From positions 1 to 64,000 of the forward strand of contig DATJTJ010000059.1 of the NCBI GenBank assembly GCA_035503515.1: a stretch of DNA of 64,000 nt. Direction: 5' to 3'. Position 1 is the first letter of the stretch; each line of letters begins with the position of its first letter. Below, one piece after another: positions 57,225-64,000 of this stretch. The stretch comes from DAIDKA01 sp035503515 (GTDB taxonomy: Bacteria > Pseudomonadota > Gammaproteobacteria > Steroidobacterales > Steroidobacteraceae). The notes beneath the pieces are model-generated. The model did no database searches. It saw only the letters and a list, made by a program, of their open reading frames with translations, and was not told the DNA's origin. The position numbers were made by a program, and so were the translations under genes.

Positions 57225-60200
57225 ATGGCCCCTTCGAAGATGATCCCCCTGCTCAAGCCCCTGCGTCCCAACAGCACCCGGCGCCATGTGCGCTGGCACC
57301 AACTGCACGGCAGCGCGACCGCGCTGGCGCTGGCGGAATGCATGGACAATGACTCGCGGCTGTACGTCGTGGTGGCTTCCGGCGCCCGCGAAATGGAGCG
57401 GCTGACCGCCGAACTCGCCTTCTTCGGGGGCACCGGTCGCGCCGGCCGCGCGCTGCTGCCCCTGCCGGACTGGGAAATCCTCCCCTACGACCTGTTCTCA
57501 CCGCACCCCGACATCACCTCCCGGCGGCTGCAGACGCTGTTCGAGCTGCCGGACGCCCGCGGCGGGTGCCTGATCCTCGCCGCCGACACCCTGCTGCAAC
57601 GGTTGCCGCCCGTGGCCTACGTCCAGGGGCGGGCCTTCGACCTGTCCGTCGGTCAGACCCTGAGCGTCGAGCCGTTCCGGCAGCGCCTGAGCGATGCCGG
57701 CTACGCCAGCGTCGGCCAGGTGAGCGCGCCGGGGGAATTTGCGATGCGCGGTTCGCTCCTGGACGTGTTCCCGATGGGCGCCGGGACACCGCTGCGCATC
57801 GACCTGTTCGGCACCGAGATCGAAGGCATCCGCAGGTTCGATCCGGAGACGCAGCGCTCCTTGGATGCAGTCGACAGCGTCCGGATGCTGCCCGCCCGCG
57901 AGGTGCCGCTGGATGCGGAAAGCATCAAGGCATTCCGGCGGCGTTACCGCACGCGCTTCGAGGGCGACCCCACGCTCTCGGGCGTCTACCGCGGCGTCAG
58001 CGAGGGCCTGGCGCCTCCCGGAGTCGAGTTCTACCTGCCGCTGTTCTTCGAAGCCACGGCCTCGCTCTTCGACTACCTGCCGCGCGATGCGGTGATCGTG
58101 CACGACAGTGGCGCGACGGCCGCCCTCCAAGGGCTGTGGGCGGACATCGAACATCGCTACGAGGAGCGCCGCCACGACATCGAACGTCCGATCCTGGCCC
58201 CCCAGGAGCTGTTCCTGACGCCGCAGGAGCTGGCGAGCGCGGCCGCGCCGCTCACGAGCATCACGCTCGAGAGCTTCAAGGCGGACCTGGAGCTGCAGCC
58301 CGATGAGGCGGTCCGCAACTATCCGACCAGCAACCCGCCGCAGCTGCGCATCGATGCCCGCGCCGCCGAACCCCTGGCCCCCCTGACCAGCTTTCTCGCC
58401 AGTTTCGGCGGCCGGGTGCTGATCGCGGCGGATTCCCCCGGCCGGCGCGAGGTGCTGCAGGAAATGCTGCGGCCCTATGCCGCGGGCCTTACCGCAGTGC
58501 CGGACTGGGAGACCTTCGCCGCAGGCGCGGCACCCCTGGCGCTGACCGTGGCGCCGGACATCGGCGGCCTGCAGCTGGATGCGCCGCGCCTGGCGGTGCT
58601 GTCCGAATCGCAGCTGTTCGGCGCGCGCGCGAGCCAGGAGCGGCGGCGGCGGCGCTCGGCTGCCGATCCGCAGGCCATCCTGCGGGATCTCACGGACTTG
58701 AGTTCCGGCTCGCCGGTGGTGCACGAGGAATACGGCGTCGGCCGGTACGTGGGTCTCATGGCCATGGAAGTGGCCGGCAACCCCGGTGAATTCCTGGTGC
58801 TCGAATACCAGGGGGGCGACCGGATCTACGTCCCGGTGCATTCGCTGCACCTGATCAGCCGCTACACCGGCACGGCGCCCGAGAACGCCCCGCTGCACAA
58901 GCTCGGCACCGACCAGTGGGCCAGGGCCCGCAAGCGGGCCGCGGATCAGGTGCGGGACATCGCGGCCGAACTGCTCGATCTGTATGCGCGCCGTCGTGCC
59001 CACAGGGCGGCGCCGCTGGCGCTGCGCGAAATCGAGTACCGGGCCTTCGCCGGCGCCTTCCCCTTCGAGGAAACCGAGGATCAGGCCGAGGCCATCCGCA
59101 AGGTGCTCGAGGACCTCGACCGGGTGCAGCCGATGGATCGCATCGTCTGCGGCGACGTCGGTTTCGGCAAGACCGAGGTGGCCATGCGCGCGGCGTTCGC
59201 CGCCGTGCAGGCCGGCAAGCAGGTCGTGGTGCTGGTGCCCACGACGCTGCTCGCGCAGCAGCACCTGGGCAACTTCCGCGACCGCTTCGCCGACTGGCCG
59301 GTGCGCATCGAGTCGCTGTCGCGGTTCCGCACGGCGCGCGAATCCGACACGGTCGTCGAGGGCATCGAGCAGGGCAAGGTCGACATCGTCATCGCCACCC
59401 ACCGGCTGCTGCATGCGAACGTGCGCTTCCGCGAGCTGGGCCTGATCATCATCGACGAGGAGCACCGGTTCGGCGTCCGTGACAAGGAGAAGCTGAAGGC
59501 GCTGCGCGCCGAGGTGCACGTCCTGACGCTGACCGCGACGCCCATCCCGCGCACCCTGAACATGGCACTGGGCGGCCTGCGCGATCTGTCGCTGATCACG
59601 ACGCCACCGGCGGCGCGGCTGGCCATCAAGACCTTCGTCAGCGAGTGGCACGATGCCACGATCCGCGAGGCCGTGATGCGCGAACTGCGCCGCGGCGGAC
59701 AGGTCTACTTCGTGCACAACGAAATCCGCGACATCGAGAAGATCGCCGCGGGCCTGCGGGAACTGGTGCCGCAGGCCGACGTGCGCATCGGCCACGGCCA
59801 GATGCGCGAGCGCGAACTCGAACAGCTGATGGTGGATTTCTACCACCGGCGCTTCAACATCCTGCTGTGCACGACCATCATCGAAAGCGGCATCGACGTA
59901 CCGACCGCCAACACCATCATGATCAACCGCGCGGACCGGTTCGGGCTGGCGCAGCTGCACCAGCTGCGCGGACGGGTGGGCCGCTCGCACCACCGCGCCT
60001 ATGCCTACCTGATCGTGCCGCCGCGCAAGCAGCTCACGGCCGACGCCGTGAAGAGGCTCGATGCCATCGAGTCGCTCGAGAACCTCGGAGCGGGCTTCGT
60101 CCTCGCCACCCACGATCTGGAGATCAGGGGTGCGGGAGAGCTGCTGGGCGAATCACAGAGTGGTTCGCTGAGCGAGGTGGGCCTCGCCCTGTACCTCGAC

Positions 60201-60710
60201 ATGCTGGAGCGCGCGGTCGAGGCCCTGAAGCAGGGTCGCGAGCCGTCCCTCGACAGGCCCCTGGCCGCGGCCACGGAGGTCGAACTGCATGTGCCGGCGT
60301 TCCTGCCGGATGACTATGTCGACGACGTGCACGTGCGGCTCGGGCTCTACAAGCGCATTGCGGCGGCCGACGCCGCGGCCCTCGAGGAACTCACGGCCGA
60401 ACTGGTCGATCGCTTCGGGGAACTGCCCCCGGCGGCGGCCAACCTGCTGAAAGTGGCGCGCCTGAAACTGCGGGCCCGCGAGCTCGGTGCGCGCCGCCTG
60501 GATCTCAATGCCAGCGGCGGCTATGTCCTCTTCGAGGAGAAGAACGCCCTGGATCCGGCGCTCATCATCCGCCTGATCCAGAAGTCCCCGCGCGAACTGC
60601 GCCTCGAGGGATCGCTCAAGATCCGGGTATCCGCGCCGCTGGCGGCGGCGGAGAAGCGCTTCGAGTACGCCCAGCAGCTGCTGCAGCGCTTTCGCGGCAC
60701 GAACGCGTGA
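57225..60710 (+). CDS. mfd: transcription-repair coupling factor Mfd
   Basis: About 1161 residues, the normal Mfd length. The UvrB-like N-terminal part (LPLPDWEILPYDLFSPHPDITSRRLQTLF) binds UvrA; the RNA-polymerase-interacting domain is near residues 495-550 (VHEEYGVGRYVGLMAMEV, DRIYVPVHSLHLISRY); the translocase has Walker A CGDVGFGKTEVAMRAAF, the DEEH box in LIIIDEEHRFGVRDKEKL, LTATPIPRTLNMA, and TTIIESGIDVPTANT; the TRCF C-terminal domain closes it. Mfd displaces stalled polymerase and recruits excision repair. ATGs at 57225 and 57240 and a TTG at 57213 compete; 57225 is taken. csiV follows 13 bp downstream. Confidence 0.96.
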   Translation: MAPSKMIPLLKPLRPNSTRRHVRWHQLHGSATALALAECMDNDSRLYVVVASGAREMERLTAELAFFGGTGRAGRALLPLPDWEILPYDLFSPHPDITSRRLQTLFELPDARGGCLILAADTLLQRLPPVAYVQGRAFDLSVGQTLSVEPFRQRLSDAGYASVGQVSAPGEFAMRGSLLDVFPMGAGTPLRIDLFGTEIEGIRRFDPETQRSLDAVDSVRMLPAREVPLDAESIKAFRRRYRTRFEGDPTLSGVYRGVSEGLAPPGVEFYLPLFFEATASLFDYLPRDAVIVHDSGATAALQGLWADIEHRYEERRHDIERPILAPQELFLTPQELASAAAPLTSITLESFKADLELQPDEAVRNYPTSNPPQLRIDARAAEPLAPLTSFLASFGGRVLIAADSPGRREVLQEMLRPYAAGLTAVPDWETFAAGAAPLALTVAPDIGGLQLDAPRLAVLSESQLFGARASQERRRRRSAADPQAILRDLTDLSSGSPVVHEEYGVGRYVGLMAMEVAGNPGEFLVLEYQGGDRIYVPVHSLHLISRYTGTAPENAPLHKLGTDQWARARKRAADQVRDIAAELLDLYARRRAHRAAPLALREIEYRAFAGAFPFEETEDQAEAIRKVLEDLDRVQPMDRIVCGDVGFGKTEVAMRAAFAAVQAGKQVVVLVPTTLLAQQHLGNFRDRFADWPVRIESLSRFRTARESDTVVEGIEQGKVDIVIATHRLLHANVRFRELGLIIIDEEHRFGVRDKEKLKALRAEVHVLTLTATPIPRTLNMALGGLRDLSLITTPPAARLAIKTFVSEWHDATIREAVMRELRRGGQVYFVHNEIRDIEKIAAGLRELVPQADVRIGHGQMRERELEQLMVDFYHRRFNILLCTTIIESGIDVPTANTIMINRADRFGLAQLHQLRGRVGRSHHRAYAYLIVPPRKQLTADAVKRLDAIESLENLGAGFVLATHDLEIRGAGELLGESQSGSLSEVGLALYLDMLERAVEALKQGREPSLDRPLAAATEVELHVPAFLPDDYVDDVHVRLGLYKRIAAADAAALEELTAELVDRFGELPPAAANLLKVARLKLRARELGARRLDLNASGGYVLFEEKNALDPALIIRLIQKSPRELRLEGSLKIRVSAPLAAAEKRFEYAQQLLQRFRGTNA

Positions 60711-60723
60711 TAGGATCCCCGCC

Positions 60724-61434
60724 ATGAGACTCAGAGAGGTCCTGCTGGCGGCGTGCCTGCTCTGCGGCGTCATGTCGCAAACCAGTCCGGCGCAGCAGGC
60801 CGCCTCCGCGCCCGCCGTGGCCGCCCCTGCCGAGCCGCATCCGGCGGCCGCGGCGCCGCCCGCGGGCGGCACGGTCTACAACGTCGAGGTCATCGTCTTT
60901 CGCACCACCGCCGCCCTCGGCAGCCCCGAGAACTGGGCGGCCGAAGCGGCCCAGGCGCCGGCCGTACCGGTGGCGGCGGATGGCGAAACGGGCACGGTGA
61001 GCGAAGCGCCCGCGCCGGCCCCGGGCAGCCGTTTCGTCCGTGAACTGACGGCTGCGGATTTCCAGCTCGGTGACATCGAAGGCCGCCTCAAGTCCAGCGG
61101 CACCTATGTACCGGTGGCGCACGTGGGCTGGTCGCAGACCGCGAGCCCCTGGGGTTCGAAGGAAAGCATGAGCCTGCGGCAGCTCGGGTTCGACGATCCG
61201 CAGCTCAACGGCACCGTGACCCTCGAACGCGGCCAGTTCCTGCATCTGGGATTCGCCCTGGGTCTGCAGGTCGCGAATCCGCCCGCGGGTCTGGGCGCGC
61301 CGCCGAACACGACCTTCGTCCTCAACGATACCCACCGGGTGAAGTTCTACGAGCGCAATTTCTTTGATTCGCCCGCCTTCGGCGTGATCGCCCTGGTGTC
61401 ACCCGCGCTGAGCGCACGGCGGCCGGGACGCTGA
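60724..61434 (+). CDS. CsiV-like peptidoglycan-binding protein
   Basis: A 236-residue exported protein: signal peptide to about residue 24 (SQTSPAQQ), an Ala/Pro-rich linker, then YNVEVIVFRTTAAL, the family opening. C-terminal segments are LKSSGTYVPVAHVGWSQ, GTVTLERGQFLHLGFALGLQ and NDTHRVKFYERNFFDSPAFGVIALVSP. CsiV binds peptidoglycan and supports class A penicillin-binding proteins through LpoA-type activators in Vibrio. The position directly after mfd is the same as in Pseudomonas and Vibrio, which supports the call. The low-complexity linker is longer than I would expect. Confidence 0.83.
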   Translation: MRLREVLLAACLLCGVMSQTSPAQQAASAPAVAAPAEPHPAAAAPPAGGTVYNVEVIVFRTTAALGSPENWAAEAAQAPAVPVAADGETGTVSEAPAPAPGSRFVRELTAADFQLGDIEGRLKSSGTYVPVAHVGWSQTASPWGSKESMSLRQLGFDDPQLNGTVTLERGQFLHLGFALGLQVANPPAGLGAPPNTTFVLNDTHRVKFYERNFFDSPAFGVIALVSPALSARRPGR

Positions 61435-61435
61435 T

Positions 61436-62407
61436 CTACGAGGCGGCTGCCGCGTTCGGCGCCACGGCGTGGCTGGCCTGCTCGAAATCACTGGCCTCGG
61501 TGGCACAGGACGTGTTCTTGCCCCGACCCTTGGCGCGCTGCATGGCGGTGGTGCAGGCGGCGATGAAGGTCGGCAGTGCCAGGTCCCGCGGCGGCACCAG
61601 CGTGCCGGCACCGGCGCTCAGGGTGACGTAGCGGCCGCTGGCCGTGGCCCGCGGATGATGGATCAGCAGCTCGCGGACCCGCTGCATGACCACGCGCGCG
61701 TAGTCGTGGGCCAGCACCGAGGTATTGCCCTGGGTCAGTACGGCAAAGGTGCCACCACCCCAGCGGCCGACCAGGTCGCCGCTGCGGCGGTACGACCCGG
61801 TGATGACCCGCGCCACCCGCCGGATGCAGGCATCACCGCTGGCGCGGTCGAAGATGTCGTTGTAGGTCCCGAGATCATCGATATCGAGCAGCGTCAGCGC
61901 GATTTCGTGGCCGTCGCGCTGCGCGACGTACCAGTCCCGCTGCAGCAGCTCTTCGAAGTACGCCCGCGAGTGCAGACCGGTGAGGCGGTCCTCGCGCATC
62001 CAGGCGGGCAGCCCTGCCAGCGCCAGCTTCTCGGGAGCCCGCAGCCGCTCGCGCGTGTCGCGGTGATAGCCGACCCACTGCACCAGCTTGCCGGAAGCAT
62101 CCCGCACCGGCTGGATCAGGATTTCATTCCAGAACTGCGTGCCATCGGGACGGTAGTTGCGCATCATCACGCGGCAGGGTTCGCCCTTGGCGAGCGCCTC
62201 GCGGATGCGCGCCCGCCCTTCCTGGTCCTGGTCGCTCCCCTGCAGCAGCCGCAGGTTGCGGCCCAGCAGCGCGCTCAAGGGGTAGCCGGCGAGCTGCAGG
62301 AAGGCGGCGTTGGCGTACACCACGGGACAGTCCGCCGCGGTCGCATCGCACACGACGATGCCCTCGGGGGACTGATCCACGATGTCGCGCCAGCCGCTTT
62401 CCACCAT
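61436..62407 (-). CDS. LOV-like PAS / degenerate GGDEF protein
   Basis: 323 residues from the ATG at 62407, 5 bp after nagZ. The first 120 residues are a LOV-type PAS domain: GRNLRLLQGSDQD (49-61) matches the LOV signature GRNCRFLQ except that the photoactive Cys is Leu52, while the flavin-contact Asn84 (RNYRPDG) and Asn94 (FWNEIL) are kept, as is GYHRDTRER. A GGDEF fold follows (DRLTGLHSRAYFEEL, LLDIDDLGTYNDIFDRASGD), but the catalytic GG(D/E)EF reads GGGTF at 217-221, so diguanylate cyclase activity is unlikely. It could be a flavin redox or light sensor with an enzymatically silent output. It converges on csiV with a 1-bp gap. Confidence 0.85.
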   Translation of the reverse strand: MVESGWRDIVDQSPEGIVVCDATAADCPVVYANAAFLQLAGYPLSALLGRNLRLLQGSDQDQEGRARIREALAKGEPCRVMMRNYRPDGTQFWNEILIQPVRDASGKLVQWVGYHRDTRERLRAPEKLALAGLPAWMREDRLTGLHSRAYFEELLQRDWYVAQRDGHEIALTLLDIDDLGTYNDIFDRASGDACIRRVARVITGSYRRSGDLVGRWGGGTFAVLTQGNTSVLAHDYARVVMQRVRELLIHHPRATASGRYVTLSAGAGTLVPPRDLALPTFIAACTTAMQRAKGRGKNTSCATEASDFEQASHAVAPNAAAAS

Positions 62408-62412
62408 AGAGT

Positions 62413-63465
62413 TCACGCGCCTTCCGCCGTCAGGGACAGCGCCGGAGGTGCCGCCAGCCGCTGCAGCAGCTGCTGCGCCGACTGCCACTCGGCAGTGGCC
62501 CGCAGCTGCTGCGGAGTGAGACGTTCCTGCCCGCGCATGCGCACCAGGCGCAGCGGCGAGGCCGGATCCGGCGTCGAGCGCAGGTGCTCGACGGCCCGGC
62601 TGCGCGATGCCGGGTCATTGCACACCAGCAGCATGTCGCAGCCGGCCGCGAGGGCCCGGTGACAACGCTCCACGATGTCCCCGCCGGCGGCCACCGCGCC
62701 CATGCTCAGGTCATCGGTGAAGACTGCGCCCTGGAAATTCAGCTCGGTGCGCAGGATGCCGCGGATCCAGCGCGCCGACAGGCTGGCCGGCGAATCGTCC
62801 TCGGCCGGCAGCAGGATATGCGCGACCATGACCCCCGGCAGGCCGTTGGCGATGAGCCGGCGGTACGGGGCCAGGTCGGCCTCGAGATCCGGAAGCTGGC
62901 GCCGGTCGACCGGCAGCGCGACGTGCGAGTCGGCGACCACCGCGCCGTGACCCGGAAAGTGCTTGGCGGTTGCGGCCATTCCGGCCTCGCGCATGCCGAG
63001 CATGTAGGCCACGGCCAGCTGCGCCGTGACATCCGCGGTCGGATGCAGGGCGCGATCGCCGATGGCTTCATTCAATCCGTAGTCGAGGTCCACGGTCGGC
63101 GCGAAGGACAGGTCGACACCGTGCGCACGCAATTCGGCGGCCATCAGCCAGCCCATGCTGCGGGCCGCGGCAAGCCCGGCGGCCCGGTCCGTGTCGAAGA
63201 GATGACCGATGCGGCGCGCCGGCGGCAGGCGCGAGAACCCGCTGCGGAAGCGCTGCACCCGGCCGCCCTCGTGATCCACGCCGATCAGCAGCGGCGGACT
63301 GCGCACGGCGTGGATGGCGCGGGTCAGTTCCAGCAGCTGCTCGGGGCTTTCGTAGTTGCGCGCAAAGAGGATGACACCGCCGACGAGCGGATGCGCCAGC
63401 ATGGCGCGCTCCTCGGGCGTGACCTGCGGTCCCACCAGGTCGATCATCAGCGGGCCGAGCGTCAT
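62413..63465 (-). CDS. nagZ: beta-N-acetylhexosaminidase NagZ
   Basis: A 350-residue cytosolic GH3 enzyme releasing GlcNAc from anhydro-muropeptides in cell-wall recycling. LIGVDHEGGRVQRFR, MGWLMAAELRAHGVDLSFAPTVDLDYG, the NagZ-specific histidine loop TAKHFPGHGAVVADSHVALP, and the nucleophile Asp in AVFTDDLSMGAVA are all present. No signal peptide. It lies 26 bp after rlmD and 5 bp before the LOV protein gene. Confidence 0.96.
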   Translation of the reverse strand: MTLGPLMIDLVGPQVTPEERAMLAHPLVGGVILFARNYESPEQLLELTRAIHAVRSPPLLIGVDHEGGRVQRFRSGFSRLPPARRIGHLFDTDRAAGLAAARSMGWLMAAELRAHGVDLSFAPTVDLDYGLNEAIGDRALHPTADVTAQLAVAYMLGMREAGMAATAKHFPGHGAVVADSHVALPVDRRQLPDLEADLAPYRRLIANGLPGVMVAHILLPAEDDSPASLSARWIRGILRTELNFQGAVFTDDLSMGAVAAGGDIVERCHRALAAGCDMLLVCNDPASRSRAVEHLRSTPDPASPLRLVRMRGQERLTPQQLRATAEWQSAQQLLQRLAAPPALSLTAEGA

Positions 63466-63491
63466 TGTATTACGTCCACTCCCTCGAACTT

Positions 63492-64000
63492 TCAGCCTTC
63501 AGGCGGCGTCAGTACCGCCAGCGACTCCACGTGCGCGGTGTGCGGGAACATGTCCAGCACCCCCGCCGCGCGCAACTCAAATCCAAATTCGTGAACCAGA
63601 ACGCCGATGTCCCGCGCAAGACTCCCCGGGTGGCAGGAAATGTAAGCGACTTTCCGGGGCGCAAGCTGTGCGATGGTTGGCATAACCTCTAATGCCCCGG
63701 CCCGCGGCGGGTCGAGCACGACGTGACTGAACCCCCCGGACAGGTAGGGTGCATTCGCCGGCAGCGGCTGGCTCAGGTCCGCGGCGATGAACTGCACATT
63801 GGTAAATCCGTTCATGCGTGCATTATGTCGTGCGCGCTCGATCAGTGCAGCGTCTGCCTCGATCCCCAGCACGGCGGCGGCGCGCCGGGCCAGCGGCAGG
63901 GTGAAATTGCCGAGCCCACAGTACAGGTCCAGGACGCGCGAGCCCGGGGCGAGCTCCAGCAGGCCGATGACCCGCGACACCATGGCGGCATTGACGGCCG
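63492..64000 (-). CDS. rlmD: 23S rRNA (uracil1939-C5)-methyltransferase, C-terminal part (cut by window edge)
   Basis: The last 170 or so residues of a TrmA/RlmD-type methyltransferase. The SAM-binding motif is VLDLYCGLGNFTLPLAR; VVLDPPRAGA and the catalytic Cys of YISCHPGSLARD are intact, and the end is the usual LDMFPHTAHVESLAVL. The frame remains open to the edge (AVNAAMVSRVIGLLEL), so the N-terminal TRAM and Fe-S part lies outside. RlmD is favoured over TrmA/RlmC by gene position and pattern, not proven. Confidence 0.9.
   Translation of the reverse strand, partial: AVNAAMVSRVIGLLELAPGSRVLDLYCGLGNFTLPLARRAAAVLGIEADAALIERARHNARMNGFTNVQFIAADLSQPLPANAPYLSGGFSHVVLDPPRAGALEVMPTIAQLAPRKVAYISCHPGSLARDIGVLVHEFGFELRAAGVLDMFPHTAHVESLAVLTPPEG

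Noticed and set aside
57498..60113. Minus-strand open frame of about 870 codons
   Set aside because: It is a shadow of mfd, whose helicase motifs are unmistakable.
1..64000. tRNA, rRNA, CRISPR, transposon or prophage elements
   Set aside because: I looked for tRNA arms with the GTTCGA-type loop, regularly spaced repeats, transposase motifs and phage genes and saw none; a tRNA-scanning program would be needed to exclude a tRNA fully.

Overview
The window is a GC-rich, densely packed piece of a gammaproteobacterial chromosome. Gene content and order point to the Xanthomonadales / Nevskiales / Steroidobacterales side of the class. The signs are TonB-receptor carbohydrate loci with halogenase, SapC and cupin partners, a LacI-type xylose regulator with the box ATGGTAGCGCTAYCAT, a lexA-imuA-imuB-dnaE2 cassette, and a conserved block (maf, rluC, rne, ptpA, kdsB, lpxK, lolCDE) that I recall in the same general order in Pseudomonas. 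The taxonomic call is inference. I saw no tRNA, rRNA, transposase, prophage or CRISPR array.

Layout. (1) 1-3280: an SOS mutagenesis operon on the minus strand, lexA-imuA-imuB-dnaE2 (dnaE2 cut by the window edge), with a good sigma70 promoter covered by two LexA boxes. (2) 3277-28821: a xylan / xylo-oligosaccharide utilisation locus. It holds a xylose operon (mutarotase, xylulokinase, xylose isomerase, exported GH3 beta-xylosidase), the LacI-family regulator, a sugar/H+ symporter followed by an exported acetylesterase and a halogenase-like flavoenzyme, a four-gene outer-membrane uptake operon (TonB-dependent receptor, second halogenase, SapC, JmjC/cupin), a GH3 and a GH1 glucosidase/xylosidase, and a GH67 alpha-glucuronidase. 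Four copies of one 16-bp operator mark three control regions and tie the locus into one regulon. (3) 28917-31206: an orphan PYROXD2-like oxidoreductase and an alanine-rich Lpp/OprI-like lipoprotein with a strong terminator. (4) 31206-39088: housekeeping genes yceD-rpmF-plsX-fabH, maf, rluC, rne with a structured leader, and a low-molecular-weight phosphatase. (5) 39096-47893: an accessory segment between ptpA and kdsB. It carries an XRE regulator, aas-lplT lysophospholipid recycling, a voltage-gated-channel-like membrane protein, a DUF3592-like protein, a cysteine-cluster protein, a frameshifted 3-hydroxyisobutyrate dehydrogenase-like gene and a protein with three tandem NTF2/SnoaL domains. 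(6) 47910-56694: the envelope block kdsB-trm112-lpxK-msbA-exbD-exbB, DUF2062, lolD-lolE-lolC. (7) 56812-64000: a small exported protein, mfd, csiV, a LOV/GGDEF protein in which both signature sites are altered, nagZ, and the 3' end of rlmD.

How it fits together. Xylan fragments would cross the outer membrane through the TonB receptor. In the periplasm they would lose acetyl (esterase), glucuronyl (GH67) and xylosyl/glucosyl groups (two GH3, one GH1). Free xylose would enter by the symporter, be anomerised, isomerised and phosphorylated, and its presence would relieve repression by the LacI-family protein. The least-explained parts are the halogenase-SapC-cupin set, the channel-like protein lacking a recognisable S3 segment, the LOV domain without its photoactive cysteine joined to a degenerate GGDEF domain, and the triple-NTF2 exported protein.
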